Source: Pseudomonas sp. M47T1
GTDB taxonomy: Bacteria; Pseudomonadota; Gammaproteobacteria; Pseudomonadales; Pseudomonadaceae
Assembly (NCBI RefSeq): GCF_000263855.1
Contig: NZ_AJWX01000012.1
Coordinates: 1 to 64,000, forward strand
Length of the DNA stretch: 64,000 nucleotides
Reading direction: 5' to 3'
A program made the position numbers and the translations under genes. Below the pieces are notes generated by a model. It worked only from the letters and a program-made list of their open reading frames with translations, had not been told where the DNA came from and ran no database searches. The first letter of the stretch is position 1, and each line of letters begins with the position of its first letter. This document shows positions 61,499 through 64,000 of this stretch, in pieces.

Positions 61499-62818
61499 AT
61501 GGTCGATCATTCCATGCAACCTGCCGGTTCCCGAAAATTCCCCCGCTGGCTGTTCGGCCTGCTCATCCTGATTCTGCTGGCGGCGGCCGCTGTCTATTGG
61601 CGTTCGCAGCACTCCATGGCCTCGCATGAAGCCGGGCCCCCGGAGAAGGGGCGGCCCCACGGCGGTCGACCCGGCGGCAACCCCATGCGTCCCGGTTTCG
61701 GCCCCAGCACCGGGCCGACCCCGGTGCGGGTGGCCCCGGCGACCGTGGGCGACTTCCCGGTCTATTCCAAGGCGCTAGGCACGGTGACCGCCACCAATAC
61801 CATCAGCGTGCGCAGCCGCGTGGCCGGGGAACTGGTGAAAGTGGCGTTTCAGGAAGGGCAGATGGTCAAGGCGGGGGACTTGTTGGCGGTGATCGACCCA
61901 CGGCCCTACGAGATCGCCCTGCAGCAGGCACAAGGCACCTTGGCCCAGGACCAGGCGCAACTGAAGAACGCGCAAATGGACCTGCAGCGTTATAAAGAAC
62001 TGTTCGCCCAGGACAGCATTGCCAAGCAGACTCTGGACACCTCGGTGGCGCTGGTTGGCCAGTACCAGGGCACTTTGCTCACCGATCAGGCCAACGTCAA
62101 CAACGCCAAGCTGAACCTGGAGTTCACCCAGATCCGCGCACCCATCAGCGGCCGCGTGGGCCTGCGCCAACTGGACGTGGGCAACCTGGTGGCGGCCAAT
62201 GACACCACTGCCCTGGCGGTGATTACCCAGGTGCAACCGATCAGCGTGATCTTCACCCTGCCGGAGACCACCCTGGACCCGGTGCTGGCCCGCGTGCGCA
62301 GTGGCGCAATCCTGCCCGTGGAAGCCTGGGACCGCGGCGACCGCGCCCTGCAGGCCAGCGGCGTGCTGCACAGCATCGACAACCAGATCGACACCACCAC
62401 CGGCACCCTGAAGTTCAAGGCGTATTTCGATAACAAGGACCTGGCGCTGTTCCCCAACCAGTTCGTCAACGTTCACTTGCTGTCCGATACCCTCAAAAAC
62501 GTGGTGCTGGCACCGTCCGCCGCCGTGCAGTTCGGCACCAACGGCACTTTCGTCTATGCCATGGACGGCGACAACAAGGTGCGTATCCGTACCTTGAAAA
62601 TCGGCGCCTCGGACGGCAGCGTCACGGTGATCGAAGAGGGCCTGGCCAAAGGCGACCGCGTGGTGCTGGAAGGCACCGACCGCCTGCGCGACGGCAGCAG
62701 CGTGGAAGTGGTCAACGACCCGGCCCAGGTGCCGACCACCCCCGGTGAGCACCTGAAGGGTGAAGACGCGGCGGGCAAACAAGCCGGCAGCGGCCACCGG
62801 AGCAAGGCGGGCGTATGA
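61499..62818 (+). CDS. muxA: MdtA/MuxA family RND efflux periplasmic adaptor
   Basis: This 439-residue adaptor has an N-terminal membrane segment ([17 protein letters not shown]), a Gly/Pro/His-rich linker, lipoyl halves ([40 protein letters not shown]) and barrel segments [15 protein letters not shown] and [12 protein letters not shown]. This fits MdtA/MuxA of the MuxABC-OpmB system, a two-permease RND pump. ATG 61499 or the ATG at 61514 could be the start. The stop overlaps the next gene by 4 bases. Confidence 0.9.
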   Translation: MVDHSMQPAGSRKFPRWLFGLLILILLAAAAVYWRSQHSMASHEAGPPEKGRPHGGRPGGNPMRPGFGPSTGPTPVRVAPATVGDFPVYSKALGTVTATNTISVRSRVAGELVKVAFQEGQMVKAGDLLAVIDPRPYEIALQQAQGTLAQDQAQLKNAQMDLQRYKELFAQDSIAKQTLDTSVALVGQYQGTLLTDQANVNNAKLNLEFTQIRAPISGRVGLRQLDVGNLVAANDTTALAVITQVQPISVIFTLPETTLDPVLARVRSGAILPVEAWDRGDRALQASGVLHSIDNQIDTTTGTLKFKAYFDNKDLALFPNQFVNVHLLSDTLKNVVLAPSAAVQFGTNGTFVYAMDGDNKVRIRTLKIGASDGSVTVIEEGLAKGDRVVLEGTDRLRDGSSVEVVNDPAQVPTTPGEHLKGEDAAGKQAGSGHRSKAGV

Positions 62819-64000
62819 ATCTGTCGCGGCTGTTCATCCTGCGTCCGGTAGCCACCACCCTGAGCATGCTGGCCATTGTCCTGGCCGGCCTGATCGCCTA
62901 CCGCCTGCTGCCGGTCTCGGCGCTGCCACAGGTCGATTACCCGACCATCCGGGTCATGACCCTGTACCCCGGCGCCAGTCCGCAAGTGATGACCAGTGCC
63001 GTGACCGCGCCGCTGGAACGCCAGTTCGGGCAAATGCCCGGCCTGACCCAGATGGCGTCCACCAGCTCGGGCGGCGCCTCGGTGCTGACCCTGCGCTTCA
63101 GCCTTGACATCAACATGGACGTGGCCGAGCAACAGGTGCAGGCGGCCATCAATGCCGCCACCAACCTGCTGCCCACCGATTTGCCGGCGCCGCCGGTGTA
63201 CAACAAGGTCAACCCGGCGGACACCCCGGTGCTTACCTTGGCGGTCAGCTCGAAAACCATGCTGCTGCCCAAGCTCAACGACCTGGTCGACACGCGCATG
63301 GCGCAGAAGATCGCGCAGATCACCGGCGTGGGCATGGTCTCCATTGCCGGCGGCCAGCGCCAGGCCGTGCGCATCAAGGTCAACCCCGAGGCCCTGGCCG
63401 CCGCCGGCCTGAACCTGGCCGACGTGCGTACACTGATCGCCGCCTCCAACGTCAACCAGCCCAAAGGCAACTTCGACGGCCCCACGCGGGTGTCGATGCT
63501 CGACGCCAACGACCAGATGGTTTCGCCTGAGGAGTACGCCAACCTCATTCTCAGCTACCGCAATGGCGCGCCCCTGCGCCTCAAGGATGTTTCGACCATT
63601 GTCGACGGCGCCGAGAACGAGCGCCTGGCCGCCTGGGCCAACGAGAACCAGGCCGTGCTGCTGAACATCCAGCGCCAGCCAGGGGCCAACGTCATTGAAG
63701 TGGTGGACCGGATCAAGGCGGTGCTGCCGTCGATCACCAGCAACCTGCCCGCCGGCCTGGACGTGGCGGTGCTCACCGACCGCACCCAGACCATCCGCGC
63801 CTCGGTCACCGACGTGCAGCACGAACTGCTGTTCTCCGTAGCCCTGGTGGTGTTGGTGACCTTCCTGTTCCTGCGCCGCTTCAGCGCCACCATCATTCCC
63901 TCGGTGGCCGTGCCGCTGTCGCTGATCGGCACGTTCGGCATCATGTACCTGGCCGGTTTCTCCATCAACAACCTGACCCTGATGGCCATGACCATCGCCA
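62815..64000 (+). CDS. muxB: MdtB/MuxB family RND efflux permease, N-terminal part
   Basis: The frame opens at ATG 62815 and is still open at the window end, so at least 395 of about 1030 residues are seen. Visible are the first membrane helix ([19 protein letters not shown]), the porter domain ([32 protein letters not shown]), [18 protein letters not shown] and TM2-TM4 up to [11 protein letters not shown]. This matches MdtB/MuxB. MuxC and OpmB genes would be expected downstream. Confidence 0.93.
   Translation, partial: MNLSRLFILRPVATTLSMLAIVLAGLIAYRLLPVSALPQVDYPTIRVMTLYPGASPQVMTSAVTAPLERQFGQMPGLTQMASTSSGGASVLTLRFSLDINMDVAEQQVQAAINAATNLLPTDLPAPPVYNKVNPADTPVLTLAVSSKTMLLPKLNDLVDTRMAQKIAQITGVGMVSIAGGQRQAVRIKVNPEALAAAGLNLADVRTLIAASNVNQPKGNFDGPTRVSMLDANDQMVSPEEYANLILSYRNGAPLRLKDVSTIVDGAENERLAAWANENQAVLLNIQRQPGANVIEVVDRIKAVLPSITSNLPAGLDVAVLTDRTQTIRASVTDVQHELLFSVALVVLVTFLFLRRFSATIIPSVAVPLSLIGTFGIMYLAGFSINNLTLMAMTIA

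Noticed and set aside
1..64000. CRISPR arrays, tRNA or rRNA genes, insertion sequences
   Set aside because: No regularly spaced repeats, no cloverleaf-type sequence and no transposase-like frame was noticed on either strand.

Overview
The window is GC-rich, densely coded DNA from a non-aeruginosa Pseudomonas (fluorescens/putida-like). This rests on family content visible in the sequence: an arnBCADTEF operon with its own ugd, a Kdo hydroxylase, MuxA/MuxB, an OprD-type porin, DUF1652 and DUF6555 proteins, and dispersed REP-type palindromes. No rRNA, tRNA, phage, IS or CRISPR was seen. The window cuts one gene at each end.

Layout. 0-10.3 kb is mixed housekeeping: a PseH-like acetyltransferase with a TetR regulator, PanE, a ClpP-like protease, a KGG stress protein, one 713-residue protein joining the ergothioneine enzymes EgtB and EgtD, DUF1810, a histidine kinase that stops after HisKA, a serine/threonine-type transporter and a GlxA-type regulator. 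10.5-16.4 kb holds an XRE/S24-like regulator, two abutting 21-bp repeats and a four-gene Csu-type chaperone-usher pilus operon, followed by a nucleoside deoxyribosyltransferase-like gene and an unknown gene. 16.4-21.4 kb is an AraC regulator with an EmrAB-type tripartite pump. 21.5-27.9 kb holds a LysR gene, a decayed HigA-like antitoxin fragment, and a complete rhlA-rhlB-rhlR-rhlI rhamnolipid and quorum-sensing cluster with a palindromic lux box, converging on a Baeyer-Villiger-type monooxygenase.

28-58.6 kb is dominated by envelope and lipid A remodelling: a GT-C glycosyltransferase, two Ais-like LPS heptose-phosphate phosphatases (29.8 and 57.9 kb), two sets of two-component genes, an RND pump operon, kdoO, a class V PLP enzyme, two more ArnT-like transferases with a PAP2 phosphatase, ugd, and the full arn operon for 4-amino-4-deoxy-L-arabinose addition to lipid A. 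Two paralogous sensor kinases flank the core of this block. The left copy (39.3 kb) has lost its ATPase domain but keeps a response regulator next to it. The right copy (56.6 kb), divergent from arnB, is complete but has no regulator. A cross-locus signalling pair is the simplest hypothesis.

58.8-64 kb has DUF1652, an OprD porin, thiol peroxidase and the start of the muxAB(C) RND operon, which runs off the window.

Most exciting points: the rhlABRI island beside a truncated antitoxin gene; the split and partly amputated two-component system around the lipid A block; the EgtB-EgtD fusion with a possible EgtE partner at 42-43 kb; and two independent kinases truncated at the same domain boundary, one ending at a REP cluster.
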